DNA of 64,000 nt from Vitellaria paradoxa (lineage: Eukaryota > Streptophyta > Magnoliopsida > Ericales > Sapotaceae). Location: contig CM034240.1 in NCBI GenBank assembly GCA_019916065.1, forward strand, positions 15,981,894 to 16,045,893. Reading direction: 5' to 3'. A program made the position numbers and the translations under genes. The first letter of the stretch is position 1; every line of letters begins with the position of its first letter. Below, piece by piece: positions 12,446 through 27,200 of this stretch. The notes beneath the pieces are model-generated. The model ran no database searches, was not told the DNA's origin, and saw only the letters and a list, made by a program, of their open reading frames with translations.

Positions 12446-12475
12446 CTCCCCCCCCAAAAAAAGGGGGGGGGGGTC
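12446..12475. repeat. C8-A7-G11 hairpin just after the stop codon
   Basis: GACT, C8 (12448-12455), A7, G11 (12463-12473), then TC form a near-perfect stem with an A7 loop, 15 bases past the TGA in the 3' untranslated region. It could form a stable RNA hairpin or, from the G-run, a quadruplex with neighbours. It is equally a slippage and sequencing-error hotspot. Confidence 0.7.
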
Positions 12476-12479
12476 AGAA

Positions 12480-14760
12480 CTGCATCCTAAGTTAAATCCT
12501 CTTTAATTATTGAATGTGAAATAGAGAATCCTCGTATCCTTGATTATCATGTATGAAGGAGTGAAATGTTGATCGTGAATGTGACTTTTAAAATTAAAAA
12601 AAAAAATGCTGACTGAATGTGCTTCGTTTTCTCCATTGATGGATGTCAATTGGTTGATCTTCATATGCATACATATATATATATATATATATATATTGCA
12701 AAACGTTGAAATTGAATGAATATATATTGCAATCTTAACGCGTCCACATCTGGTAGTGCTATGAGAGTGATCTTGGTACTTTCTCACTCTCCTCTTGCCT
12801 TGTGGCGTATCTACTTGGGACTTTGGGTGACTGACAATGGATTTGATGTTAGTCTCGTAACATCAACTCTCATAATATTTTGATTAAAATCTAATAGTTC
12901 AAACATTCATATTTTTTTTACTTAATAAATTCAAACCATTAAATTTGTAGTCTTATTTTATTTTATTTTTTTTAAAGGGTCGGTAAGTGTTCATAAACAA
13001 TAACGCGCACACAAAAAATACAGAATTTAGAATTCTCTCGACTCGCTGCTCCAACTCTGTCGTCTCTGTATTCTAATTTCTTTTTCTTTCTTTTCTTGTT
13101 AACCTACATCCCTCTCCCTCCTTTTTTTGCACAAAGACGGGGAAAATAATTTCTCACAAAATATGGAGTAAGCAAAGTTCACTTATGGTTTTTGGCGGTT
13201 TTCGATGGAAGGGAGCAACTCCACCCACGTGAGTGACGGGTTTCAATTAGACCTATCAATTGAATCTGGATTAGGTTCGTCGAATCCGGATTCGATTTAT
13301 ATTAAATAATAATTGATCCGATCTAGATTTAAAAGTCGTTAATCTAATTATGTAAATTTTATATCTAATTCATATATCCGAATTTTACCCATTTTGAATA
13401 GAGTTGTGCAAATTTACATTTTTACCCTAGTTGTATTCTCCACTCCAAAACCTTCCAAACTCACCCGGACGTCTTTCCAAATTTCCCAAATCACTCATTC
13501 ATCTATTCTCTCTCCTTGGTCTTCCCTATTTTTTAACTTGTTCAAACACTTCTTACTCTATTCTCGTCTTAGTTCTTATTATTAGTTTTTGTAATGGGTT
13601 TAAATGACTGATACTTCATTGCTACAGATCACACATTTTTTGTCAAATAGTGAGCATGGTAGTGCTAATGTGGCGGCTTGATTTTTGGATAAATTTCACC
13701 AGAATATATTTTGTTCCCTGAATTGATTGTAAATCCTCAATTGACATGGAGTTTATCATTTTAACCTCACTTTGTTAGCATCTTTCCAAAAATAGTTTTT
13801 CAAGGGAGACACCATGTGTTTTTCAAAGCCTCGCTAAGAAGAAATAGAGTTCGGATGAATTGAATTAATTAATAACGAGAAAAATAAAAATATGAGAATT
13901 GAATTGATTAGTTTTAGATTCAAGCCCTCAAAGAAATAAATTAATAATAAGAGAACATAATATATATATATATATATATTACATTTTATCACCTACTACT
14001 TTTAGCTGTCACCGCTACACTAAATAAGTGTAAACACACCACTTACACATTTTGTCAAATACCTAATACGCATCCACTGCTAAAATAAAACACCCACCAT
14101 GCAGCTATTTTACTTCAAAGACGACGTTACAAACATTGTTACCGAAGTAAGAAAAAATAGAACAATACTCCCAAACATTCTTGTATTTTTTTTTTTAAAG
14201 ACAAATGTTACTTAAAAAATAAAATTGAAAAAAAATTGCTTTCACTTTTGTTCCTTCTATCAAATCCATCCAGATTTGCAGTCATTTTTCTTAGGTTGAC
14301 AAGTAGTTGCTTTGTGTGAAAGAGAGAAGGGGGAGGAGAATGACAGAATTAAGGAAGGACCGTGGGCTGCAACTAACAGAGAAAAAGGGGAGATCGCTTT
14401 TGTTTCAAGAGTGTTGGGTCTCTTTTTTGTATTTTGCTGGGAGGATAATTTTGGTATTTTATTCTTCAATTAAATACGAAAATTATCATGCGAACATTAC
14501 GTATAAATTTCTAATAAACCTCAAAGATAATTAATTTAAATTTCCCATTTTGGTTTTCATTTCACTGAAAGGGTCCTTGAAACCATTTTTTTTTGGTAAG
14601 TAAGTGTTCCTTGAAACCATTTTGGAAGTGAACAAAATTATACTCAAAACACACCTTTGCACAGATTTTTTTTTTTTTTGGTATTTCACCTTTGCACAGA
14701 TTATTAGATGGTTTGCAAGTCTATTTCATTATCATAGAAGGGCACTAGGACAAATCACTT
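12480..14760. other. intergenic region between convergent genes
   Basis: The first few hundred bases are the 3' untranslated region of the plus-strand gene, with an (AT)n run at about 12673-12697. The rest is AT-rich with T-runs and a second AT run (13958-13980). A short C/T-rich and GC-richer segment at 13030-13240 looks leader-like but leads into no coding exon. No gene can be supported. Confidence 0.4.
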
Positions 14761-14764
14761 TCAA

Positions 14765-15210
14765 ACCAAACATTTGCAACTAGGAAAGACACAAGCAATA
14801 ACTATCAGCAGAAATACCTCGGGAATTTTCTCCTTTTATGTTACACACGACAGATTACACAAAGCAAAGGTGATAACCATAGAAACCTATGAAATGCTAC
14901 AAAAGATACAGAACAAACATTATTGGGTTCACCAAAAAGAGATCCAAAATTGTGACATTTTATGCCTGCATAGCAACAGGGAAATTTTTCCAACAAGACA
15001 AAAATTGTACAGTACCCGACAGAATCAGCAGAATCGAAAGGGGATGAAGGGACTGGTCTACATTTGCCGACACAGATTTAACTCCAAGAGACTAACAATT
15101 AACAGCAAACTCCAACCACTAATTTCTAGGCATAAAGAATAAATCTACCATTAACTCGTATACCCACAGGCATTGCCGAGGGGAACCAATTACCTGACAT
15201 GTTTAATGAT
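14765..15210 (-). other. probable 3' untranslated region of NUP1
   Basis: It directly follows the NUP1 stop codon (15211-15213, minus strand), is uninterrupted by repeats, and is less AT-rich than the flanking DNA. The polyadenylation site is not identified, so the far boundary is an estimate. Confidence 0.4.
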
Positions 15211-18200
15211 TTACTTCCTCCGGTTTTTGTGTTTAACCTTCACAATTCTTCGACCAGACTTATCACCGCCTCCAGAACCCAATGAGAAGCTTTCACCAGC
15301 ACCAAACTGCAGACTACCAGATGGCTGGAATGGAGATGGATTTTGTGGAGTGCTCTGACTCTGTTGGCCACCAAATTGAAAGGGAACTCCCCCCGATGGA
15401 GTTTGTGAACCAAACACAAAGCCAGATGGAGGAGTTGAGGTGGAAGGCTGACCAAATGCCGGAATTGTTGGTCTGGATGACTGTACAGGGTCCTCAGCCA
15501 TGCTATCCTCCATGTTCATCTGATCACCATTATCAGAGGCAGCAATGGAGACAGGAAAAGAGCTACCAAAGATTGGCTGCACTTGGGAAGTGGTAGCAGC
15601 AGCTGAGGTGAATGAGAAAATAGAACTGGATGAGGCACTAGTGGATGATGCAAACACCACAGGGGCACTGTTGGTAGCAGCGGCACAAACAGAAGATCCT
15701 CCAAAGGAAAATCCAGTTGACTGAGACCCAGAATTAAATGTGGAGTTGAAGACAGGAGACTTGACAGGCTGCCAACTGGAACCAAACAAGCTTGAAGTGG
15801 CCCCACTGGGGTTGGTCTCTGAAGAGGAAGCAGAAGAACTCAGACCAAAACTACTGCTTGAACCAAAAATGCTAGGGGTTGAAGAGCCAAACAAAGAACT
15901 AGTAGAGGTGATGGTCCCAGAAGTCCCAAACACTGGAGAAGAGGTAGATGACCCAAACTGAATGGGCATGCTCTGAGTGACAGCTGCGACTCCAGTTGCA
16001 ACAGGAGACACCTGTGTGCCAGCCAAAGATCCAGTAGTGCCAAAAGGAGAAACCTGAGACATATTATTGGCAGATGATGATGTGGCTGAAGCACTGAATC
16101 CAAAAATACTACTTGCTGTGCTTGGCATTCCAAATGATATCCCACTAAAAGGTGAGCTGCTTGGGTTGCCCAAAGTTGTTTCCTTCTCAGTTTTGGCCTT
16201 CAAATCTATGGTTTCTGCAGTGGGTGTGATTGAAACTGCCGGAATTGAACTTGATGTAGCTATACTGGACCCAAATTTGAAAACTGGTGCTGCAGGAAAT
16301 GAAGGTGCCGCAGCAGAGGTAGAGATGCTGCTGCTCAAGGTGGTGGTTGTGCTGGTCCCACTTGTAGTCACTGGTAGCAGTAGTTGAAGATGCTACACTC
16401 ATAAAGCTATTTGTGAAAGTTTTAGTAGTTAAATTATTGGAGGCTAGAACTGAAGCAGGGGAAGAAAATATGGAGGGGCCTGAAGGAACTGAACCATTTT
16501 TTAGACTGGAATTGTTTGGAGGGGCACCAAAAGAGAAAATGCTGTGTGCTGGTAATGAAGTAGATACAGGTCTTGAAGTTTCTGATTTTGCCAACATATC
16601 TAAAGACTTTTGAACGTTCTTATCATCACCTTTATTCAATTCAGGAATTTTGGGTACAGTATCACCAGTTCCAGAGGCAATATTGGCCAAGCTGCATAAA
16701 AAAAAAATAATAATAATAATAATAATAAACCATTTTAGAAACACTGACATTAATTTCAAATAGAAAGACAAGAAAGCAAGGCTTCAAAATTTAATGGGCA
16801 AATATATTTATTTCCATCTCTTTATAATTACTGATAAAAAATATATGCCTTCTTCCCTAACAGTTTTCCCCGCAGGCTTAGATTTTGTGTAATACTTCTA
16901 TGTAGCTCAGCAAATGTTTCCTGCTACTTCTTTTTTTTTTTTTTTTTTTTTGGGGATAAGTAAAAATTAGATTAAAATGGCATCAAGGGGATGACTCCTC
17001 TGTACACAAAGATGACTCTTGAAGTTAAGTCAAGGTATATCCATATGCTCAACAAAAAGCAAGAGACTGTAAACTTCCGGATAAAGAGAAAAAAATGAAT
17101 CACACCCTACTCAGTGAGGTCTCTATATCTTGAAAACTACTTCTATTTCGCTCCCTCATCACTGTCTAGACAAGACAAAAAGGAATTAATCTCCACATTT
17201 TCCTTCTCTTCTTTACCTTAGCACCACACCACGATCTAAAAACAAATCTCACAGCCGAGGAGAAAACCCACTGCATCCCAAAATAACTAAGGATCATATC
17301 CCAGATCTCTCTTGTCCAAGCACACTGAATGAACAAATGATTATGGTCTCAATTTCTCCTTTGCACAAACAGCACCTATCGATCAAGATCAAGCCCCTTT
17401 TTATTAGATTATCAACAGTGAAAAATCATCCCCTGGATCAAACACCAAACCAAAAAAGCTACCCTAAGAGGTGCCCCATTTTCCGAAATACTGAAACAAG
17501 GGAAATCCTCCACTCTGCTATCCTCCAACCTAGTGTAAAAGGACTTCTCTTCAAAACTACCAAAACTGGAACCCAACCATCTCACCTTATTGTACAAATT
17601 TTACTCTTTTTTCATGGTTGAGCAATATAGCAGTTTTCAACACAGCAAGTTGACCATCACCAATACCTTGACTGCTTGACAACATCTCAAAAAGCTATTC
17701 TGATGTGTGAAATAAAATTCCAAATGCATATGATACTATGTACTGTAGAATTTGATGATTATATTAAAGAACAATCAACAACCAGCTGCGAAGAATATCT
17801 AGATGTGAAAATCAATAATTGACACTTCAAATTAAGACAGAAACATGCGCCAAAGGTGAAAATGACTATCCATTCTGTCACTAACAGCCTCCAACATCCC
17901 ACTGATGCTAACATACAAAGTTTGCTACCATACACACTCAATTGAACTGTCCAGACGTCGGTTTTGAGAAATTGTAACACATTAACATTGTAAGGTACAA
18001 GATTTCGAATAGGCATACACCTAAGAAATGGATTTTATATTTAGATCATACAAGTTGAATAAGGACATTACATAAGCAGGAGGGGAAATCTTAGATTAAT
18101 GAGGTGCTGCAGTGTGATTTAATGATCTATATTCACTAAAATAAGCTAGTAGAAAAAATCAAGATTATGAGTGAGAAGTATAAATTAGTAGGGTAAATTA

Positions 18201-21200
18201 CATCTACATCTCTTAACATTTGGGTAATTACACTTAACACCCACAACATTTAAAAGTTACACTTACTTCCCTTATTTTAAAATATTGTTAACATTGACCC
18301 TCTTCTAATAAAATCAGTCATTAAAACTTAACATAAAATGTCAAACTAACCAAAATTTTAAGTATTTTTCTTATTCTACCCCTCCCTCTCTCACATTTCG
18401 TCAGTTCTCTTTACAAAAATTCTCAAAAACTCTATATTTTTACTTATTTTGGGGGATTTTTGTAAAGAAAACTGATGAAAATTTGAGAGGGGGGATAAAA
18501 TAGGGAAAACGCTTAAAATTTTAGTTATTTTAATATTTTCTGTTAAGTTTTAACTATCGGAATGGGGTCAATTTTAATAACATTTCAAAATGAGATAAGT
18601 GTAACTTTTAAATGTTGTGAGTGCTAAATTTAATTACTCAAATGTTAATGGGAGGTAGATGTAATTTACCCTAATTAGTATTATAGAAATGTAAATCAGT
18701 TTGTTTTTTTCCTCAATGGGTTGGTGCAGCCCCTCTACTACCCCGAAATTTCTCTCCATAAATGTTTTTTTTCTTTTGGTGGTAATCAATTACTGATCTT
18801 TTTTGAGGCAGAGTCAATTAAAATTATCAAAATGGTAAAATCAGTGAAAGGCCATTTTCAATGCATGCCAAGTGGTTTTGGAATAGTTAGGGTGATGCAA
18901 CAGCAATTTAAGTGAAGTTTACATCTTGAAAACTGAAATACAATAATGAATTTTTTTTAGTATACACCCACAATTCGAGGATTCCAGCAATTTGAACTCG
19001 TAATTTTCAGAGAAAGAATTCCAAAGATAGCTATAACTTCATCAACAAAAGCTATTAGCTAGAAGAAACTGACCTGTTTGAATTTTCTGGCCTTGATTCC
19101 AAAGAAACACCAGATTTTAGGCCAAAGGATTCACTGACAGAAGACGAGGAAGAAAATGTGAGCGGTGGAACCTTGTCAACATTTTTTAAGCTAGAAATGA
19201 ATAGAGGAGGTGCATTTGGATCTTTAAGTGGAACAATCTTATCAAATGCCAAGGTTGGTTGAGGAGTATCCACAACTGGCTGAAAAGTTGCACCAGGAAA
19301 AGATGCACTAGGGATAGTAAAGCTGGTGTTTTTCTCAATAGCCACAGGTGCATCAGAAGTTCCTAAATTGATAGGTTTTTTCAATAGAGGACCAGCAGAT
19401 GTCTTTATTTCAGACAACGCTGGAGAATTGTTCACAGTCACGGCTTCTACTGAAGCAGCGTTGCTCACCACTGTACATGTCTCCAATTTTTCTTTCCTCC
19501 CAACCAATGGTGTAGATGCAGCTTCACTAGAATGAATCTCATCATCCAGCTGCAGAAAATTCTTAATGAGAAAACCATAAGATCTAATACTGTTCATAGC
19601 AAATAAAAGGTGAAATATAAATGAAACAAGCAAAGGAAATAAAGAGTAAAATATAAAATTATTTTGAACACATCAACATGTATAAAGGATGATACTTCCA
19701 CACTGTTACTACAAAAGGGCATTAATAAGGTGTGGAAGCCTAAACAAATGGTTGCAGCTCTGAACAGCTACATCATAACTTGGAGTCAGTATCACCACGC
19801 TAAACTAATATTTATGGGCTATGCCACATGGACTCTCTTAAATGTACAATGTAACAGTGTTAGATACTCGACATTTGGACAAAAATATTTGGATAAAGAT
19901 ATGGTACGTGTGTCTCAATAAAATTGAATATCTATACAAAACATATTTAAAATTCACTTGTAGAACATAATTTATGCATAAAACAAATATTTATGCATGA
20001 AATACTCTAATAAAATGTTGTTAATACCATATTATCCTACGAATAAAATAATTGTATTAAATATATAAACATTTTCCAATAATAAAATAATTGTATTATA
20101 TATATAAATATTTTTCCATGTCCTTGTATCTTTACATAAGAGAATTAATGGGTCTGATTCTTAAATATGTATCCGTACCCAACACTCATTCCTGAGTGCA
20201 TGTAACATAGCTTATGGGACACCAGATAGCTTCCCTCTTGGACTCAAGGCTAATAGTTGTGCCTAACTTGTTCTTCATATATATATATATATATATATAT
20301 ATTTTTAAGAATTGGTTAAGGCTAACTACACGGTCACACAACACCAACATGTTAGGTAAAGAATCATACTAGGTCTGGTTTAGACTTGACACAAAGACAT
20401 CCACACAGCATACAAACTTCTAGACTACATAGGCCAAAAAAGGGAATCCCACCAACCTCACGTGCACTCATCTGAAAAGCCCGTTTCTGTTGAGAAGTCT
20501 GAGCAAGACAAGGTGTGACTGCTGAATCTGCAGGTTTAACACTGGATGGAGCATCTTTAACTGAAATTGTAGTAGCACTGAACGTTGACGGAGCCACACG
20601 CTCACGAGAGATGGCAGACATTTTCAGTATATTTTCCCCAATATTGTCTCGCTTCTGAGAGTTAATATCAAGAGCATCAGGCAAACAGGCTTTGTGTAAA
20701 TCCTCCAACTTATGACTGTCTTCGCCATTCTGCAGAACCTTAGATGAATCTACATCATCCAGGCTCCTAAGATCCTGTCCACGTAGCATATTTGATATAA
20801 ACTTACTAGGTGATTTCTCCCTTGCAATAACTACCTTGCCCTCCAATGATTTTTCCTTTGGAGCCAACTTTTCAAGTTGCTGCAATATTCTTGTAGCCAT
20901 CTCAGTGGACTTGGAAGGAACAGGGGTATAGCTTGTACTTGCTATATTGTTATCCGCATTTTCCCCCACTGTTATTGAGGTTCTGCGTTTAGGTTCATGT
21001 AAGGAAAATAGCTTATATGTTGAAGATGAAGGGGTTTGAGTGGTGTCAGAACCAATTCCAGATCCATGCTTAGAAAGAGAACTTCCAGACAGCCGCGAGC
21101 TCAAACTTTTAGGAGTTGACAGAATAGTTTTCTGTCGAAGTCTACGAATGGGACCCACAGATCCAATATCATCTTCTAATACAGAACTCCTACGTTTTAG

Positions 21201-23580
21201 GGCCTGAAAGAAAGAAGACAAATAAAATTAAAAAATATATATATATATATATATGTCAACATAATCCTGAAACAAGGAGTGTTGACGATCTCCTGCATGA
21301 ATACCAATTGTTTAGACCCATGTTGTCCATCAGTTTCCCACGCATACTGAGATGATGATGCAGGTGGTCCACCATAACCATCATGTGTGGGACCGCTACC
21401 CTGGATTGATCAAGATATAGTCAAATTTTAACATCAGGAAGGGAGAAAAAAAATCCTATGCAGCACATTGGCCAGCAAATAAACCTTCTGAGTGACTCTG
21501 GAATATGGTGTGCGAGCCATATGATAGATTGCAGATCTGCCTCGGGTTCTTGGGGTCATAAAACCATTTTCAGGAACCCCAACACGAACAATAGGCTTTG
21601 ATACAAGTGACATGACAGGTGACTTTGGAGGAAATGGCAAATTTTTCAGCAAATTTGAACCTTCCTTCAGTGTTTGGCTGCGTAACCCTAACACTGATGG
21701 TGAAGCTTCTGAAGGCCTACTACCCATGTATGCTTTTGCAAGCTCAGCAGGCGAGGCAATATCCTCTTCAAGGACCTGCACAGCCATATGATCGTTATAA
21801 TCAAAATACATTAACACAAGAAATGAAATATTATGAAGAGAAAAAGGATCAGAGCATTTTAGCTTACTTTTGAACTGATAACAGGAGTTGTAACATGTCC
21901 ATCGCATCCATGACTGTCCAAGTGGGTCTCTGTCCTGTTTTCTTGTATTGGATTACTTGCATATTCATCCTTTCTTTCAAAAGCAGACACTGACTCTGTG
22001 ACATTTGATTCATTCCTTGTGTCCTCATGCCTATTAGGTAAATCACTAGTTTTTGAACGCAGGAGTTCTGTCAAACGGTCAATCTCAGATCTGTACCATA
22101 TTAATTCATGTCAGCCCCAGATATAGAAAATTTAGCAACAGTAACAACCATCTCATTCCTATGTAAGCTGTTCATATATGAATTGAAGGTAGGACAGTTA
22201 TAACTGTCATGCACAGATTGACATGAATAAAAAAATGGTACCCAAGATAAGAGTTCATATAATGTTATTCCTCAATGAAAGTTGGTGGGATGCAACAGGT
22301 CCCCAACATCGAAAATTGGCCAATTACAAACTTGACAAGGTTTCCTCCCACCACTATCCATGTCAGAAGAGGGAGAGGAAAAGGAAAGATAAATTATGCA
22401 TCACAAGCAGCATGAACCTCACCACAGTATGAACCCAATACAATTTCAGTTTTATATATATATAGAGGAAAAAGGAACAAATTATTGTGTTACATGAAAT
22501 CCCTTGGGGCATATGACAAAAGGTAGAAGAGCCTGCCAAGATAATTTTATATTAAGAAAATGAATATAAACCATACATGCAAGCAGATGGATCACATGTG
22601 AGTGCAAAAATTGGCATAAATTAAAAAATATATATATATTCAAACTGACACCAATCAGTTTCATATCTCACTTTTGCCTCCACGTGAAATGCCCATGCAA
22701 CAGCCATATGCAAGCAAGTGCACATGCTCTTTTGCATGCATCCACACAAATGGACAAACTACATTGATCAATTTCATATCCCACTTTTTAACCCCATAAT
22801 AGCATCTTCTAGAAACCCAAAGTTCAAACTAACAATTAAGGCCATGTTCAGGATCAAGTGAATGCACAGCAGCATTTACAGAATATCAGTTTATTGCTTC
22901 CAATACTTCGTGACAAGCAATGTGAGAATGCTAAGCATCCAAATTACAGAGAACTGCTGGAAAAGAATACAATGCATGAAGATTGCAAGTACACAGAAAA
23001 ACATGTAAGCTTGCATAAACATGCACATAACCAAACCAGAAACACTAACACGCACACATATAGAAGGAGAAGATAAAAGAATCATAAAATATCAGGCCAA
23101 ATCCATACCTGGTAAATGTCTTTTGCTTAAATAGTTGCTCAAGTTCAGAAATTCCTATACTGCCACAACTATTAGTTGGATTGTCATCATCATCAATGGC
23201 TGGTAATTGCACTCGAGGAGGATTCTACACACACAAAATTATGCACAAGAAATACATATCAGCAAAGTGAACCACAGTACTGCACTATTTTTCACAAAAC
23301 AGGGCCACATTGTCACCATCAGGGCAACAAGGGCTCATATGCATAATGATGTAAGGATGCAAAGCTGAACTTAATCTAGTTAAGTAATTGATAAAATTAA
23401 GAACACCTCCAAATGAAAAAAATATATAGACAACAACACATTCACACACAATCAACTCAAAGGGGTAAAAAAAATCAGACTCACATTTGGAACTGCCTCC
23501 TGAAGCCTATTCCCTGATTCTTGGTTTGCTTCTGGTCACATCACAGAATAAATGAGGTATAATAATTAGTTTAAAAAACA

Positions 23581-23622
<42 letters not shown>

Positions 23623-24221
23623 AAAATTCAATCCCACATTTACATTACAACAATAAAGTACAATAACCGGGAACTTTTTGGAACAACTCTTATGACTGCC
23701 TAAAAACAGAAATATTGTCCAAGCACACCACTACGAATGGCGAACAGTACGGATTATAACTCGAATATAAATCAAAATTCATGACCAAATCATAATTAAT
23801 GTTGAAAGTAAAGGCACATTAGCCATTCAATTGTGAAAGGAAATGAAATCAGAAAGATAAATGCATCTCATATAAAACTTAACCAAAGACTAAGATTTAA
23901 GTTGCAGTGCAGCGAAGTTAGAAAAAAATAAAAATTTCCTTTAACATCAGTGATATTCAACAATCATATAGTGGGCAAACATGAGTGATAGGGCATTCAA
24001 AAGAGTGGAGAAGAGGCATCCTAGGGGAAAGGGCTTCCCCGCGTACGTCTTAGGTCCTGGGTTCATTCACACTCCCCAGGCCCCTCCATAGGTTCCAACC
24101 TCCAAAATGAAAAAAAAAATATAAAAAATAAAGAAAGTGGACTACACATATAAACATAATTATAAGTTGCTTAGAAGACCTCCCCCAGTAAAAATGTGTA
24201 GTTGATTGAGAAATGAAGAAT

Positions 24222-24268
<47 letters not shown>

Positions 24269-27200
24269 ATATTATAATATAGTATATATACAGAAAGAGA
24301 GAGAGAGAATGATCATGTCTGCAATCCATGTGGCATTTAATTAGCAGCGAAGTCCAGTTTTTGCAACATTGCTCCCAAAATCAGCAAGCAACCTTCAAAG
24401 GAGATCATTTGAGGAAGTTCTAAAACAAAAGCAATTTTGGGTTTCATGTATTTCACGTCTAACCACCTAAAGAGTTTTCCCCAGCAGAAGTACAGCATGA
24501 ACAAACCAAAATGTGATGCAATGAAATACTTATGCTATTTTCCCAACCCATTTTTACATAAATAATATCAAAATGTTGAATCGATTTTTTTATCCAACAG
24601 TAATGTTTCAATATTTTTTAGCAAATCATTATAAAAACCAATCATAGAATCATATCACACGTGTACATTGACCCCAAAAATTACAACTCTTACAATCTTC
24701 AGGGTTTATGTTGAATCAAGAATAAATAGCCTAAATGTTATCAAATGACTAATCTGACTTGTGCCAAAAATCACTTGGAATCATCAATTTCCATGTCAGC
24801 TGGAAATAAAAAGAACCAGTTTACCATAAATAGATGTTTAAACTAATGAAATAAACGAGTTTAAGCAGCAATTCACTCAAAATGAAATTTTGCACAAGAA
24901 AAATAGATAAACTGACCACATACAACTTCAAAAAGAAAAATGAGGATCCATCTTATATTAATTGCATTAAACCAGATAAAAAGGAAACAGAATAATCAAC
25001 TGTAGCAATTTTCTTCTTTCTGCTGACAGCCATTCCTGGCATGCTAAGCTTATTCCAAGGGGGCTTTCATCTTACATCTATTAAATATTTATTTATTCTA
25101 TTAAACATTTATTTGTTCACCTATATATTTTTGTCCTGCAAAACTTCAATGATCCCTGATCTGAAGCATGAAAAATCATCTGAAAATTAAAGGGGGATGG
25201 AATAATGAAGAAAAGCAAAACAAGGGAAAAACACCTAGTCAAAACTACAACTAGCACATTCATACACCCTTTTTTATAAGTAAAAGTTCATGAAGCATAT
25301 ACCACCATATGCAAAAAGGGCCATAAAGCCTTGAATTATATTTCCAATTGCTTTTTAAAAAAATAATAATAACATGAAGGGGAGTGCAACGGTAAGAGTT
25401 GCCGCCGTGTGACCTGAGGTCACGGGTTCGAGTCGTGGAAACAACCTCTTGTAAATGTAGGGTAAGACTGCGTACAGTAGACCATTGTGGTCAGACCCTT
25501 CCCCGGACCCCGCGCAAGGTGGGAGCTTCGTGCACCGGGCTGCCCTCTATAAAAAAAATAACATATAAACAAAACTGGATTGATCCCCCATAAAGCTGTC
25601 TAAACATAATAGATGAAAAGGTACTATTTTTTTTTTTTGATACGAAAGATGAAAAGGTACTATTAACAATTTCAAATGTGAAGTCACATTTCAAACAGAC
25701 CACCCCCCCCCCCCCCCACAACCAAAAAAAAAAACTCAACAAACAAGCAAAGCTCACAATTTCAAATGTGGAACAAGTAAACAACAGATTTGGCAAACTA
25801 TTCAGACTCCACTTCAGTAAAGGCCAAACTAAAAAAATCATAATCCATATAGAAAAAAAGAAACTACATGTTTAATGAAGAGCAATTTTTGTATACATTT
25901 TTTCCCCTATAAATAAAAGCTCTCCTAGTGAGGCCACAAAAGAAATGAAACCCAAGTAAATGACATATAATGGGAACCGCAAGAAGCATTAAGTCCCACC
26001 AAGATTACATGCAAACAAATTTTGAAAAAGACAGCAAAGAGCTCCCTCATGACTAATCTCTTGCTCATACTAAGCCTGCCAAATCTCCCACACCTTAATC
26101 ATTTCTCTCAACAACCCACAAAGATATTGATAGACCATATATGTGACTTTTTGGCCAATGAACAAGGAACAAAGCAATTGACCATTTCCTCTACCTTCCA
26201 GCACATGCACCACACCTGTAAAGGAGTTATCGTGCATAGAAAGCCATGTTTGATGGCAAGTTGATATCTCAAATGCCCATAGGAGAATCATGCCACAAAG
26301 TCTCCCCACTTAGAACACCATATGAGGAATGAACTTCAAATCTGTCATTCACTGAGGACTCCACCTCAAAGCACCAATTCGATCACAATTGAAATTTGAA
26401 AGATACACCGTACAGCAAAAAATTCCCAACAGCAGTTTTCATGCATAGAAAGCCATGTTTGATGGAAAGTTAAAATCTCAAATGCCCATAAGTGAATCAT
26501 GCCACAAACTCCCCCCCCCCTCTTAAAAACACCATATAAGGAATGAACTTCAAATCTGCCATTCATTGAGGAAACCATTTCAAAGCATCATTGGTATCAC
26601 AATTGAAATTTAAAAGATACACCATACTGCAAAAGAAGGGAAAAGAACAAAGAATAAACTACAAGTCCATGCTTCCAAGTTCTAATCAGATACTGGTCCA
26701 CCGAACAAAAATTTATCTCCCCCCGACTCCAACACAATCCACAACCAAAGCGTGCGCCCATACTGGTAACAATTAGATATTTTGATTAGTATACTGGTAG
26801 CAATTAGATATTGGCTCCCTGCATCATAATTTCATGCCAAAATTTGACCATCTACCCATCTCTGACCACAAAACCATAGTGAAAGATCCTTTCTAATGCC
26901 CTTCCACTGGGAGCCCGTCACCTAAAGACGCATTCAATCAGGGTTATGAATCAGAATAATTGAACACACAGGTAACTGACCTCTTCCTCATTGAACATGT
27001 AGTGTTATTTTAATTAATATTAGGGTCCTAACCGATACATCATCAAAAAAAAAAAAAAACACACACACACACACACACAGCTCATCCATTCAACCAAAAA
27101 AGAGCACTTACTATCCCATGACAGTTTTTGCTTGATGGCAAAGTAATAATCACTAGATAGCAGACAATTTGAGTTCACATACAGAAGCGCGTAACCATGC

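Noticed and set aside
14774..15142. 122-residue plus-strand frame
   Set aside because: It lies antisense in the probable NUP1 3' untranslated region and has no recognisable domain.
15240..16145. Leu-rich and other frames overlapping the NUP1 last exon
   Set aside because: They are shadow frames of the Ser/Gly/Phe-rich FG-repeat sequence.
16187..16366. Continuation of the NUP1 upstream frame (YKWDQHNHH onward)
   Set aside because: It has Cys/His/Ile-rich content unlike the nucleoporin, while the alternative frame is Ser/Thr/Phe-Gly-rich and reaches the conserved C-terminus.
25395..25440. tRNA gene
   Set aside because: The A and B boxes belong to an Au SINE head; the sequence continues into the diagnostic SINE body and tail rather than a cloverleaf.
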